Source: Companilactobacillus kimchii DSM 13961 = JCM 10707 (GTDB lineage: Bacteria > Bacillota > Bacilli > Lactobacillales > Lactobacillaceae). From it: a stretch of DNA of 64,000 nucleotides. The DNA lies in contig NZ_AZDH01000017.1 in assembly GCF_001435445.1 (NCBI RefSeq), positions 164,936 to 228,935 on the forward strand, read 5' to 3'. The notes under the pieces were generated by a model. It saw nothing but the letters and a program-made list of their open reading frames with translations, ran no database searches and had not been told where the DNA came from. Positions 36,786 through 46,785 of the stretch are shown here, one piece after another (positions within the stretch are counted from its first letter, which is position 1; the number at the start of each line of letters is the position of its first letter). The translations under genes and the position numbers were made by a program.

Positions 36786-37652
36786 ATGAAAATAGCCATT
36801 GTAACAGATAGTACATCTTATTTGCCACAAGAAACAGTCGATAAATATAATATAACAGTTGTGCCAATAGAGGTAGTATTTAATACCAAAACATATCGTG
36901 AGGATATTGATATTACTACATCTCAATTCTACAAACTCTTACATGAATCACCAGAATTACCCTCAACGGCTCAACCTTCAATTGGTGAAATGATGAACGT
37001 GTACGACAAGCTGGCTAAAGAAGGCTATGATACCGTAATTTCAATTCATTTGGCAAGCACTATTTCTGGGTTTGTAAATAACCTTAAGAGTGCTGCTCAG
37101 ACAATTGATGATATCAATGTCGTTGTTTATGATTCACATATCACTGTACGCCTAATGGGCTACTTAGCTCAAGAGGCAGCTAAGATGGCTCAAGAAGATA
37201 AACCACTTAATGAGATTCTTGAACGTCTAGATGATTTAAGAAGTTCTATTGGTGAATCTTTTGTGGTAAATGATTTAAAGAACTTAGTTAAAGGTGGAAG
37301 ATTATCAAATACTTCTGCTGTTATTGGAACCATGTTAAATATTAAACCATTACTAGAATTTGATGATGATTCTCACAAAATTGTTGCTTATGATAAAGTC
37401 CGTTCCATGAAAAAAGCCAAGCTAAAAGCTGAAGAAAAATTAGCTACAGCCATGGAGGAAGCTCCATATCCATTGCGTTTATTAGTAATCGACGCTGACG
37501 ATAAGAGTGACGGAGATCAGTGGGCAAGTGAATTACATGAAAAATACCCTGATATTACACTAGATCGTTCATACTTTGGACCTGTCATCGGTGCTCATTT
37601 AGGTAAAGATGCATTGGCCATTGCTTGGATCAAGGATTTTGATAAAGCATAA
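36786..37652 (+). CDS. DegV-family fatty-acid-binding protein
   Basis: A 288-residue DegV protein (MKIAIVTDSTSYLP start, preceded by AAGGAATTG). The family binds a fatty acid between its two domains and serves as FakB, delivering exogenous fatty acids to the kinase FakA. Binding-site motifs visible are the N-terminal TDS, STAQPSIGE (about 61-69), HLASTISGF, and the C-terminal GPVIGAHLGKDALAI. No fakA gene is adjacent. Lactobacilli usually have several degV paralogues with different fatty-acid preferences. Confidence 0.92.
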   Translation: MKIAIVTDSTSYLPQETVDKYNITVVPIEVVFNTKTYREDIDITTSQFYKLLHESPELPSTAQPSIGEMMNVYDKLAKEGYDTVISIHLASTISGFVNNLKSAAQTIDDINVVVYDSHITVRLMGYLAQEAAKMAQEDKPLNEILERLDDLRSSIGESFVVNDLKNLVKGGRLSNTSAVIGTMLNIKPLLEFDDDSHKIVAYDKVRSMKKAKLKAEEKLATAMEEAPYPLRLLVIDADDKSDGDQWASELHEKYPDITLDRSYFGPVIGAHLGKDALAIAWIKDFDKA

Positions 37653-37654
37653 CT

Positions 37655-37676
37655 AAAAGCCATATGGCTTTTTTAT
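37655..37676 (+). terminator. Terminator after degV
   Basis: Palindrome AAAAGCCATATGGCTTTT followed by TTATT. Confidence 0.7.
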
Positions 37677-37782
37677 TTTACTGAAATAATATAAAATATT
37701 TATTATAAATAATGCTTTATAAATGTTTTCATTGAGTTAAAATGAGTGTAACCATTATTTTCACAAGGAAAAGGGGAGTATC

Positions 37783-39081
37783 ATGTTTTCTAAAACAAAG
37801 AGAGCAGCTATTTTAGTAGCCGCAAGTGCACTGCTTGCAACTAGTCTGGGAGGGAATATTGTTTATGCTGACACAACTTCAACTGATGCCAGCAATAATA
37901 CTTCTGTAACAAACACTACTGCAACTAGCGGTGACACCACAACTACTGATACCGGTACGAGTATATCAACTGCTACAAATAACAATAGTGATACAAACAA
38001 TCAAGTTGTTAATCCGGCAACTAAGACACCATCTAATGATACAACAAACGTGACTAACAGTGACACCACAAACGCTTCTACATCGACTGCAAAAACACAG
38101 TCGACTTACAATAGTATTGATATTGTTGCTGTTAAGACTGCCATGTTGAATGAGTTAAATCGTCTACGTGCACAAAATGGTCTATCAGCTTTAAGTCCTG
38201 TAACGGCATTGAATAATTATGCTCAATCAAGGACTGATGGTTTCACAAGTACAGGGGTGGATAATCATGCCGGCTGGAATTCAGCTAACATGTATCCATA
38301 TTACTTGGATGCTGAAGAGAATATTGCTCAAATGCCATATTCAATGTTAGGTACAACCGATCCAACAACTATTGCTCAAAAGATTACACATGAGTTTTAT
38401 AGTGAAATGTACGACCCCGAACCTAACTACGGACACAGAAAGAACATGCTAAATCCATATATCAATTATGTTGGTATCGGTGTAAGTATTGGTTCTGATG
38501 GTATGGTTTATTTCTCTCAAGAAATGGGTAATGATCAAGCAGCCCACAGTAAGTACGATGCTTCAGACATTTATTCATACTATTTAACTAACGAAAATGA
38601 TTATTCCAACGTTTCTAAGTATGATATTGCTGATACTGGTCGTACAAATGCCGATTATGCCAGTCGCGATAATTATGCCGTAGCTGATATAAGAGGTGGT
38701 GTAACTACTAAGAATAAGATGACACCTATTTATGACCGTAATGGTAATAAACGTGTTGATCTCGTCTTAGGACCTGATACTTCATGGGCTTCAGATATTA
38801 TTGCAATTATTGATGGTAACTTCTTCTATCATGTATGTACCAACGGTTTCGTTGCTGCCGACGATGCTCTACCATGGGCTAAGTTCTTATCAGGAACAAC
38901 TGTCACAGCTACAACTACAGCTAAAGTTTACAACGACAGTGGTAACTATGCTGGATACACTGTAAGTCGAGGATCTTCATGGATTGTTGATCGTCGAGCT
39001 GTTAACCCTACAACTAATGTTAAAATGTATCGTATCGGTACTAACGCTTGGATTCAACAAAATCAATTATCATTAAATTAA
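37783..39081 (+). CDS. Secreted CAP-domain (SCP/PR1-like) surface protein
   Basis: A 432-residue exported protein. The signal peptide has a lysine-rich start and hydrophobic core and is probably cleaved after VYA (residue 29). A Thr/Ser/Asn linker runs to about 105. The CAP domain (about 118-255) has NELNRLRAQNGLSALS, HAGWNSANMYP, AEENIAQ and GHRKNMLNPYINYVGIGVSI. The C-terminal 120 residues form two SLAP-like wall-attachment modules (MTPIYDRNGNKRVDLVLGP; AKVYNDSGNYAGYTVSRGS). There is no LPXTG anchor. The protein probably sits non-covalently on the cell wall. It has its own promoter region, AGGGGAG ribosome binding site and terminator. Confidence 0.85.
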   Translation: MFSKTKRAAILVAASALLATSLGGNIVYADTTSTDASNNTSVTNTTATSGDTTTTDTGTSISTATNNNSDTNNQVVNPATKTPSNDTTNVTNSDTTNASTSTAKTQSTYNSIDIVAVKTAMLNELNRLRAQNGLSALSPVTALNNYAQSRTDGFTSTGVDNHAGWNSANMYPYYLDAEENIAQMPYSMLGTTDPTTIAQKITHEFYSEMYDPEPNYGHRKNMLNPYINYVGIGVSIGSDGMVYFSQEMGNDQAAHSKYDASDIYSYYLTNENDYSNVSKYDIADTGRTNADYASRDNYAVADIRGGVTTKNKMTPIYDRNGNKRVDLVLGPDTSWASDIIAIIDGNFFYHVCTNGFVAADDALPWAKFLSGTTVTATTTAKVYNDSGNYAGYTVSRGSSWIVDRRAVNPTTNVKMYRIGTNAWIQQNQLSLN

Positions 39082-39090
39082 CAATTATAA

Positions 39091-39132
39091 ATAGACAGCT
39101 AGAACTTAAATGTTCCAGCTGTCTATTTTTTT
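39091..39132 (+). terminator. Terminator after the CAP-domain gene
   Basis: Stem ATAGACAGCTAGAAC/GTTCCAGCTGTCTAT with one mismatch, then seven T residues. Confidence 0.8.
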
Positions 39133-39316
39133 ACCCAAAATCAATATTAGTTAAACATGAGTACAATAAATACCATCTTTTCTAAAGAATATGATATTCT
39201 GATTCATTCAACACACTTTAGCCATCAGAAATTAATAAAACGTATATAATAGTAATTTGTAAAAGATAAAATATTCCGTATTGGATTTTTGAGATAATTA
39301 ACAAGTGGGGGATTAA

Positions 39317-39749
39317 ATGAAATTAACTGGTTATGAAGATCTACGTGTTCAAAGAACAATTTCAAACATATATAAAGTATTTGAAAAATTGATTTGTGAA
39401 AAAGAATATCAGAAAATCACTGTCAAGGAATTAGCGGAGTTAGCACAAGTCAATAAAGAAACATTCTATAGATACTAACCCAACGTGCTTGATGATTTGC
39501 CAATTGAAATGCAAGCCCAGCTAAAGAATACTTAAAGAGATTAAAAGTTTTCAATACCCAAGAGACCTAGCTAAAAGTGTCCGTGCTTTCTTTACATATT
39601 CAACTAAACAGGGAGAAGCCTACGATAAAATCACTTCCAGCTCTGTGGGTGGATATGTAGGCATTCGTAAACAGATGATCGACAATGTAATGAATCCAAC
39701 TTGGGGACAATCAAATTTAATCCTTAATTTGATTGTCTGCAAATTGTAA
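39317..39749 (+). pseudogene. TetR/AcrR-type regulator, disrupted
   Basis: From ATG 39317 the frame encodes a typical TetR N-terminus with helix-turn-helix (YQKITVKELAELAQVNKETF, YRY) and stops at TAA 39476-39478 inside the recognition helix. Reading past this stop in the same frame gives PNVLDDLPIEMQAQLKN, the expected continuation. A second stop and a frameshift follow, then IKSFQYPRDLAKSVRAFF and QMIDNVMNPTWGQ to 39747. A ligand domain is thus recognisable but broken at least twice. GTGGGGG upstream still resembles a ribosome binding site. The gene marks the left edge of the accessory island. Confidence 0.75.
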
Positions 39750-40051
39750 AAATTTCCGGTAGTTCTATGGTTCTTCTTCCAATTCAAAATATGATTAGTT
39801 TTATTATAGATTTTCTGATAGGAATAAAATCTGATTCAGAATCCGGATGAACTTCCATAATGCTATGACTTTCTACATCGGATTTTATTAGACAGGATGC
39901 ATGGTTCAGTAAGCTAAGGGATACTTGTTGATTAAATGATTTTGATTCATTTTTAAAATGTAAGTTATATCTTCCTTCAGTACGGAGTGAGCTTCGCTTA
40001 ATCATGTTTTATTTGGGAAATTCAATTACATAGATATGGGTAAAATCAGTC
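39750..40051. other. Gene-free stretch between the TetR pseudogene and gajB
   Basis: About 300 bases without a supported gene. A 73-codon open frame on the minus strand (39784-40005) has no ribosome binding site and no recognisable motif. No terminator hairpin for gajB stands out. Confidence 0.5.
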
Positions 40052-41767
40052 CTATTTTATTTCTTTTATTTCAATAAAAGGTAATTTTGCAATTGGACTG
40101 ATTGAAGCTTGATTATATCTGCATCCCTCCCAATGCATATCACTGTATGATACTATAAATTCTTTTTTTGACCTAGAAAACGCAACATAAAACTTATTTA
40201 TAAAATCTTGAATATCTTTTTTATTTTCAGTATTTGGAACTAACTTAGAGTTTTTATTAATATTCCCAATTGCTTTAATCTCAAAGTAATTTGGTAATTC
40301 GTTATATTCAAAATTTGCAAGAATAACATAATCCCATTCGAGACCTTTTGCTCCATGTATTGTACTTAATATAATATTATGTTTAACATCAACAAGATTT
40401 TGTCTTAAAGAATATGAGGAAAGAATAGTAGAAATGAATTCAGATCGATTATCCCTCGAATATTCTTTTATACTTTTTTTTATTAAGGCTTTAAGTAAAA
40501 GAAGAAGGGATTGTTTATAATCAGTTTTAGAAGTACTCTTCTCGACTTTTTTAATATAATTTGTGACTTCTTTATTAGTAATTGGATGGGATCTGTACAT
40601 TTCAAAATATATTTTTAATGCTATATCATGAAAATCGATGACCGATTGGTCATCATCCCTAAATAGAGCATTAAATGGGGTAATCTCTTCGTTTAATAAA
40701 TACTTAACTAAGCATTTAGTCGTTTTGGAATTATTTGAGAACAATACCGCACACTTATAGGTAGAGTGTTTCTTTATAAATTCGGATATTTTTAGTGCTT
40801 CATCTGATAAATCTTTTCCATGTATTGTATTAAGTGAAACTCTTGTATAGCCTTCAGTATTTAAAGTCTCCTTATATCTTCTAAGTTGACAATCTAATAA
40901 TTGCATTTCAATATTATTCTTAAATCTATAATTATTTTGTAACGTTAAGTATTTAACATTAGAATCTTCAGAATATTTATCAATTAAAGAGGGAATTGCA
41001 CCCAAGAATTGATATATTTGTTGCATATCATCTCCAAAAGCAACAAATCTAGTATTTTTTCCCGTAAGCAATTTTATGAGTGTGAGTCCTAGAATATTTG
41101 TATCCTGAAACTCATCAATGCAAATTGCAGTAAAGTACTTTTGATAAAATTCACATATTTGATTATTATCTATTAATAACTCTAAAGTTAAAGTAATAAT
41201 CGAATTATAGGGTAACTTGTTTTGCGTTAAAAAATAGGTACGTGTTATATTATTATAATTTTTGATTTTTTTTATCAATCCATTTGAACTAATTGAAGCA
41301 GCTTTTATTGAGGTATCCAAATCAATAATAACTTTTCTTTCCCCTTTAGGAAGTAAAGATAAAGTCTTCTTATCTGAAGAATCCATGTTTTGATATACTT
41401 TTTTAACATCTAGTCCAACAAGAAAACCATACTTAGAGAGGATGGTTCTACATAAGCCATGGAAATTTGTTGCCTTGATAACTCTTAAAAGTCTTTTATC
41501 ATTGTCTTTAATAAATGAAGATTCGATACTCTCTTTCATTCTATTAGCTGCACTTACACTAAAGGAAAGACAAAGAACTTTCTTATAATTAGTTATAACT
41601 CCAGTAATAATCCAGTATTTGATCATATTAATCATTGTAAATGTTTTGCCAAATCCAGCAGGGGCCTCAACTACTATTTTTTTTGAATCATTTCGTATTA
41701 CCTCTAATTGACTTGAATCATTTTTTGCCAAATTCAGAACATTGTTAATCGTTTTTTCATTTTTCAT
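40052..41767 (-). CDS. gajB: Gabija defense protein GajB, UvrD/Rep-like helicase
   Basis: A 571-residue superfamily 1 helicase-like protein. Walker A is APAGFGKT at residues 35-42, Walker B is CIDEFQDTN with D218, motif IV-like LQNNYR follows, and motif V/VI is STIHGAKGLEWDYVI near 475. In the Gabija anti-phage system GajB senses DNA ends or single-stranded DNA and acts with the nuclease GajA. Its start overlaps gajA by 11 bases, the canonical gajA-gajB order. It is somewhat longer than the described GajB of about 494 residues. The pair is in a clear accessory context, next to recombinase genes. Confidence 0.88.
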   Translation of the reverse strand: MKNEKTINNVLNLAKNDSSQLEVIRNDSKKIVVEAPAGFGKTFTMINMIKYWIITGVITNYKKVLCLSFSVSAANRMKESIESSFIKDNDKRLLRVIKATNFHGLCRTILSKYGFLVGLDVKKVYQNMDSSDKKTLSLLPKGERKVIIDLDTSIKAASISSNGLIKKIKNYNNITRTYFLTQNKLPYNSIITLTLELLIDNNQICEFYQKYFTAICIDEFQDTNILGLTLIKLLTGKNTRFVAFGDDMQQIYQFLGAIPSLIDKYSEDSNVKYLTLQNNYRFKNNIEMQLLDCQLRRYKETLNTEGYTRVSLNTIHGKDLSDEALKISEFIKKHSTYKCAVLFSNNSKTTKCLVKYLLNEEITPFNALFRDDDQSVIDFHDIALKIYFEMYRSHPITNKEVTNYIKKVEKSTSKTDYKQSLLLLLKALIKKSIKEYSRDNRSEFISTILSSYSLRQNLVDVKHNIILSTIHGAKGLEWDYVILANFEYNELPNYFEIKAIGNINKNSKLVPNTENKKDIQDFINKFYVAFSRSKKEFIVSYSDMHWEGCRYNQASISPIAKLPFIEIKEIK

Positions 41768-43481
41768 CGATTACTCCTTCGATTGCATTCCTGTAAATAT
41801 CAGGAACATTTTTAATATTATTAGCAATTAATTGACCATTTATTATTGATTTCTTCTTTAAGTAATTTTTGATTATTTTTTTCTCTATTTGAGATTTAAT
41901 ATTCTTTTTTTCATTAGTGTTCTTTGATTTCAAAATGTTACTGATTTCGGTTACTTTATTCTTGGATTGTAATATTCGATCTTTATCACCTGTTAAAAAT
42001 TCAAACCAAAAACTTCCCGTGTAAGTAGTATTACCCTGAATAATAGTTTCAAAATCATTTAAGTATTGATTGATTTCAATTAATGTCATTACAGAGAAAC
42101 ACTCATACTCGAAATCCTCTTTATCAGTGACAAATGTATTATCGGGCCACTCTCGATGCTTATTATCATTGTCTGCGACTAAAATAGTTTTAATATGCAA
42201 AGCATTAAATAAACGATTTAAAGGTTTAATACTTTGAAAGCCATCAGATTTAACAATATTTATATTATAATCTATTATTGATTTTCCAAGAGTATCTGAA
42301 AAAATAGGAAAGGCAGACAATTCGGAATCTCCTTCGACGATAATTACGGCATCAGCAAATAATGCATTTGTAACATATGGAAATTGTCTTTTTAATTGTT
42401 TGTTTAGCGATTGGTCAAATGAGAGGTCTCTCCCAGATACGACCTTTACTTTTCCATTATCGGTATAAAAACGTTCTATTTGATGATAATTTGTGGAAAG
42501 AATATTTGGTGAATGAGTAACGGAGAATAGTTGTCCTTTAATAAAATCTATCTGAAATAGTTCTTTTAATAACGAATTAAAAGAATCGTCTTTCCCGCTC
42601 AAAAGATTTCTCAGATATTTCATAAGTTTGAGTTGAAGATTTGGATGAAGATGTATTTCGGGTTCATCTAAACATAAAACTATTTGTAAATACTTTTTGC
42701 CACTAGTGTTTATTAATAAATGTTCATCTAATTGATTATACTTGGACCAATTAATAATGGTATCAATTATTTTTAGTGGGATTAAACTACTAAACTGCAC
42801 TCCGTATCCAAGTCGTGAAAATTCTATACCTTTATTATCTGTTAAAGATAGTGAGCGAGTAATAAGATCAGCATAATTGACTTCAAAACCTACTGATATA
42901 TTTCTTTGGTTAAAAGATTGCAGTTTGTTAAGGTTACTGTTTATAAAATCAACTAGTCGTACATCAAAATCATTTTTTGGCTCATTATCCGTGTTGTGCT
43001 GTTCAATATATTTTTTTACTAGTTGTGGAATTAATTTGTAATTACCGAAGTTCATTGTCAAATCATTATCTTTGATAGGACGAATATTTGAAGTGTATCC
43101 AATAAAATTAGATTTTTTAATTTGAGAGGTAAGTATTTCGGACGAATTTTCATCGTCGACAATTGTAATTCGCTCTATTGGAGAGTTTTGTTGGAATTTC
43201 AATTCAATCTCATTCTTGTCATTTGTTGAGAAATTGTCCCCAAAAATTCCAATTTCATCATCTGTTATTTTTAGCACCAAACGTATAATAATAGGCTTAC
43301 TTAAATCTAAAAAATCATCTTTATCAAAATCTTTTCCCCGCATTATAGTGGATAAAAGATTTAGAACACTTGTTTTTCCGATATTATTTTTACCGACTAA
43401 GTAATTACTTTCCTCATTGAAAGAAATTTGTATGTCATTTAAAGTCCGATAATTAAATATAGTTATTTTTTTTATAATCAT
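41757..43481 (-). CDS. gajA: Gabija defense protein GajA, ATPase-TOPRIM endonuclease
   Basis: A 574-residue protein, matching the 578 of the described GajA. An N-terminal ABC-type ATPase domain has Walker A VGKNNIGKTSV (residues 29-39) and Walker B CLDEPEIHLHP (D272, E273). The C-terminal TOPRIM nuclease domain has IVEGDSE (E383, D385, E387) and VADNDN (D437, D439). GajA is a sequence-specific nicking endonuclease of the OLD family that is released from inhibition when nucleotides fall during phage infection. The active residues are all present, so the system looks functional. It is the first gene of the leftward operon. Confidence 0.9.
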   Translation of the reverse strand: MIIKKITIFNYRTLNDIQISFNEESNYLVGKNNIGKTSVLNLLSTIMRGKDFDKDDFLDLSKPIIIRLVLKITDDEIGIFGDNFSTNDKNEIELKFQQNSPIERITIVDDENSSEILTSQIKKSNFIGYTSNIRPIKDNDLTMNFGNYKLIPQLVKKYIEQHNTDNEPKNDFDVRLVDFINSNLNKLQSFNQRNISVGFEVNYADLITRSLSLTDNKGIEFSRLGYGVQFSSLIPLKIIDTIINWSKYNQLDEHLLINTSGKKYLQIVLCLDEPEIHLHPNLQLKLMKYLRNLLSGKDDSFNSLLKELFQIDFIKGQLFSVTHSPNILSTNYHQIERFYTDNGKVKVVSGRDLSFDQSLNKQLKRQFPYVTNALFADAVIIVEGDSELSAFPIFSDTLGKSIIDYNINIVKSDGFQSIKPLNRLFNALHIKTILVADNDNKHREWPDNTFVTDKEDFEYECFSVMTLIEINQYLNDFETIIQGNTTYTGSFWFEFLTGDKDRILQSKNKVTEISNILKSKNTNEKKNIKSQIEKKIIKNYLKKKSIINGQLIANNIKNVPDIYRNAIEGVIDEK

Positions 43482-43696
43482 TTTTATTTTCCTTATTTTC
43501 GTAGTTTTTATTTATAAATAAAGCTATGTGGTTTTAAATATTGTTCTCTAGGCTCTTCCGGGCGATTAAATATAAAATCGGAAGCAAATCATTAATTAGT
43601 CTAATATGTAATTTTTTTCTAGTTCATTGATAGTTTTAATTATACTAGTATTTTGAGTAGTTAATAATAATCAGTCTATATTAGTTTTGAAATGTT

Positions 43697-44227
43697 AGAA
43701 CAATCTGATCAAGCATAGCTTCAAAAGACTCTTGATTGAGTCCCAAATAAGCAAGTGTCATTTGTTGGCCACTATGACTCAACAACCGCATCCTAAGCCG
43801 ATATTATAATTTAATTGAATATAACACCTGTCTTTCTCACCGTGTGCGTACCAAGGTATTTAATATTCAATAAGTCATCATTTTAACCATTATTTTATAA
43901 AACTATTTCTCAGTTATATGTCGATCAGGTCTTTTCATCGAAGGAAAGAGCCATTTTTGGTAAATTAATAGATTACGAGTAATTGGTTACAAATACAATG
44001 TGTTGGCTTACCAGTCTTCTTATCATGAATATGAGCTTTTTTCTTCAATTCGTCATAATTATAGAAAACGTCACTATACTTCAATGACAAAACATCTGAT
44101 ACACGGAATAGGGTAGCTTTCCCAGCTTGAAGGGTCGTATAGGTCGTATAGTTTCTACAACCGTATTTAAAATTGTGTAATAAGGTGTCCTGAACTTCAT
44201 TCAAAATATTACTGTTCTTGATTAGTT
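43697..44227 (-). pseudogene. Decayed tyrosine recombinase, copy of the gene at 50870
   Basis: The whole stretch aligns with the intact recombinase at 50870-51457 (for example AACATCTGATACACGGAATA against AACGTCAGAGACTCGGAGTA, and matching blocks at ATTTGTTGGCCACTATG and TTCTCAGTTATATGTCG). A start-proximal part still reads NEVQDTLLHNFKYGCRNYTT and FRVSDVLSLKY. Frameshifts and stops break it after about 80 codons, and the region of the catalytic HxxR is damaged. It has the same orientation as the intact copy. It is therefore a dead paralogue and not an independent gene. Confidence 0.85.
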
Positions 44228-44409
44228 TATACCCTATTTTAAAAATAAATTTCGTTTATCTAGACTTTCCTAAAAAAGGGCATAATGTTACCTTCGTATT
44301 TTTATGAAGATCACATTATACCTTAGTTAATTATACAAAAATTAGTTTATTCCTTGAACGGTCTAGGTAAATATTTAAAAAATCATCAATAAACAAAGGA
44401 GTGATCAAT
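44228..44409. other. AT-rich spacer with no recognisable feature
   Basis: No open frame with a ribosome binding site, no hairpin with T run and no repeat was found here. An AAAGGAGTGATC sequence at about 44395 could be the ribosome binding site of the broken gene that follows. Confidence 0.4.
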
Positions 44410-45500
44410 TTTTAAACATTTAAAACTACGAATGACAAAAAATTGGAATTAGTGTAACCAGAATAATAAACTTAGTTATTCTCATTAAAAAGGTAAACTT
44501 AGGTCACTACATTAAGAACATTTATTTAAGAGATGACAAGGATGAGTAATCGACATGATTGGTAGACACACCACGCCGAATCACTAATGTGATCAGTAAT
44601 CACAAGATTTTTTGGTTGAAATTGTTCTCAGATTTGGTATTCATTATCGCAAACCACTATTTGATCAGTGATTTACGTAAGTATAATGTCTTTCTAAATA
44701 TTGGAAGATTTGTTTTAGCCTTTCCGTTGGTTTTTGATATCTTGAATAACTTTGTATTATATTTTGATTTACATGGAAATTGTCCAACACCTGACACTTT
44801 TTTACAATAGTTTTAGTTGCGGATGTAGCATTGCCGTTTTCAACAATTCATTATCATGTATATTCTGTTACAGGTATTCATGATTATCTGTGGTTAAGAG
44901 TAGTTCATTTTGATTGGGAACATATTTTAACAACTAATCTGTATCTGATTAGTTCCGCAGTAAAACTAGCATTGTTGGTTCCGACATTGTTTATTAAAAA
45001 TAATCTTTGGCAGACGATTATTATTACCGTAGTAGTTCTAATAAAATCTACCATTCTGACATCGAAATGGCATAACTTTGACCCTGAATTCAAGCAGCGA
45101 AAGATACCATTTGAAATTAGGGATGCCTTGCAGGAGCGTTATAGTACTTTTACCATTCTCGGTAAGGCCGTTGCAACGATTGTTGAACATATCAAAGGAA
45201 AAAACTATTTGAAACTGATCAGTTTTCGTGGATTTCACATAACTTTTTTACCGCCATTGAGCTTGGAAATTTTCCTTTCAGTCAATTTATTCAGAACTGA
45301 TAGCTTATATATGAAAATTTGATTTGTAGCAAGTCTGTTTCTAACGACTGCTTTAATCTTTATTCTAAAATCCTTCTTTATCTTAACTAAAAATGAACGT
45401 CGTGATTTTATTTTGGGAACCGTTTTAATGTTGGAATTGTTTTAATTCGTTGATTTCAGTTCATTAATTGCGATGACCGTCAGTGACCTATATTGAGTTG
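44410..45500 (+). pseudogene. Multi-spanning membrane protein, disrupted
   Basis: Several open fragments in sequence encode hydrophobic protein: FKHLKLRMTKNWN near 44415, then IFWLKLFSDLVFIIANHYLI (44559-44810), then LWQTIIITVVVLIKSTIL (44831-45322), and FVASLFLTTALIFILKSFF near 45340. They are separated by stops and frame changes. Taken together they suggest a protein of at least 300 residues with six or more helices. I cannot name the family; the gene has decayed. It lies between the dead recombinase and the decayed oxidoreductase cluster. Confidence 0.5.
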
Positions 45501-45689
45501 GTAGTGTTGCATGAAAGGGCTTTGATTATTCGAAATCAAGCAATGTGAGGTGATTATTCATACTAGTGAGCCTGTTGGCGTTTAATAATAAAAAGGGAAT
45601 CCTAATAATTGAAGTGAATTTCATGATTCTATGATTTCCGTAATAACTACGTAATTAGTCATTATGCGGGACTAGTTCCACCAGACAGG

Positions 45690-45861
45690 CCACAACCTAT
45701 ACACTCACGGTAAACGCATTGAATAGTGCTACACAATTAAACAATGGAATTAAGCATTGGGGTTCAGTCATATTTCCATTACCGCAGGTACACCGATTTG
45801 GGAAGAACAAGTATCAGATACAGAATACAATCAACTCTTAAAGGAGCAAGATAATGTCTAA
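45690..45861 (+). pseudogene. Cupin-domain protein, C-terminal remnant
   Basis: Reading two frames gives NNGIKHWG and then SHISITAGTPIWEEQVSDTE, YNQLLKEQD before a stop that overlaps the start of the next gene. This matches the end of small cupin proteins (KHWHG, then HIAI, then WLEPVSDEEY), where the first histidines bind metal. A frameshift breaks it between HWG and SHIS and the upstream part is lost. The overlap with the next ATG shows the old operon structure. Confidence 0.5.
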
Positions 45862-46198
45862 AGTAACAATCTCTATAGACGAAAATAAATTAGAAGCCGA
45901 TTTTAACAATAGTAATACCGCAAAAGCTTTACTTGAAAAGTTTCCATTAAAGCTAGCTATGATAAATCTCTATTCACGAGAAATGACATATCATTTTTCC
46001 AAATTCATACCAGCAAAAAAAGTTAAAACCAGTGGTTACGAAGTTGGTGATGTTGGTTATTGGAAATCTCGTCATAGTTTTGTGATTTTTTACAAGCAAA
46101 CCGGTGAAGTAATTGGTGATTTACAGATAGTGGGTCACATAAATTCAGACACGTCTTTATTAAATGCCGTCGGCGATACGGAGGTTACATTCGATTAA
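45854..46198 (+). CDS. Cyclophilin-like fold protein, paralogue of the gene at 58033
   Basis: A 114-residue ORF with a proper ribosome binding site (AAAGGAG). It shares long identical blocks with the 116-residue protein at 58033-58383 (NLYSREMTY, KTSGYEVGD, RHSFVIFYKQTGEVIGDLQ). The family is a cyclophilin-like beta-barrel of unknown role found near flavin- and NAD-dependent enzymes. Unlike its neighbours on both sides this copy has no frame damage. It may still be translated, although its partner genes are broken. Confidence 0.6.
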   Translation: MSKVTISIDENKLEADFNNSNTAKALLEKFPLKLAMINLYSREMTYHFSKFIPAKKVKTSGYEVGDVGYWKSRHSFVIFYKQTGEVIGDLQIVGHINSDTSLLNAVGDTEVTFD

Positions 46199-46218
46199 TT
46201 CAAACGGGAAATAAAATT

Positions 46219-46781
46219 TATGAACGATTTTAATGGAAAAGCAGTTATCATAACAAGAGCTAGAACAGGAATTGGATTGAGTGCCGCAACATTTGTTTGC
46301 TAAAGCTGAAGCGAATAATTTAGTACAACAGGGATATAAAGCTGCATTTTTTGAAGCAGATGTTAAAGCTATGGTAGATTTTACTGTTTAAAGGGAATCT
46401 TTCTCTCAATGAACTATGAATTAAAACAATGAGTAAACAAAAGACACTAGGATCAATTGTTAATTGTTCTTCAATGGAGAATTGCTGGACATGCGGCCTA
46501 CCATGCTTCAAAGCCTAACAAAGAGTAGCACCCTTGAATATGCCAAAGATGGTATCAGAATTAATGCTGTTTGTCCTGGCATCATTGAAACAACAATGGT
46601 TACACGAATGGATAAGATAGAGAGATCTGAAATGGATGATTTGATAAGAGAAATTCCAATCGGTCGGCTTGCAGATCCTGAGGAGGTTGTAAATATTGTA
46701 TTATTTCTTTATAGTGACGCTGCTAGCTATATAATAGTAAGACAAGCAATTCTTGTTGATGGTGGTTACACAATACATTAA
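46219..46781 (+). pseudogene. Short-chain dehydrogenase/reductase, disrupted
   Basis: From ATG 46219 the frame reads FNGKAVIITRARTGIGLSAA and stops after 27 codons. The usual TGxxxGIG is already altered. A later part has GSIVNCSSMEN, then a frame change, and from about 46500 an open C-terminus (YAKDGIRINAVCPGIIETTM, IGRLADPEEVVNIVLFL, ILVDGGYTIH). The catalytic YxxxK is recognisable as YHASK only out of frame. It is an SDR gene killed by at least two lesions and a deletion in the middle. Confidence 0.8.
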
Positions 46782-46785
46782 TGAT

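Noticed and set aside
39784-40005. A 73-codon frame on the minus strand downstream of gajB
   Set aside because: No ribosome binding site, no recognisable motif, in a region of decayed sequence.
46320-46511. A 63-codon minus-strand frame inside the SDR pseudogene
   Set aside because: Antisense to recognisable SDR remnants, with no ribosome binding site.
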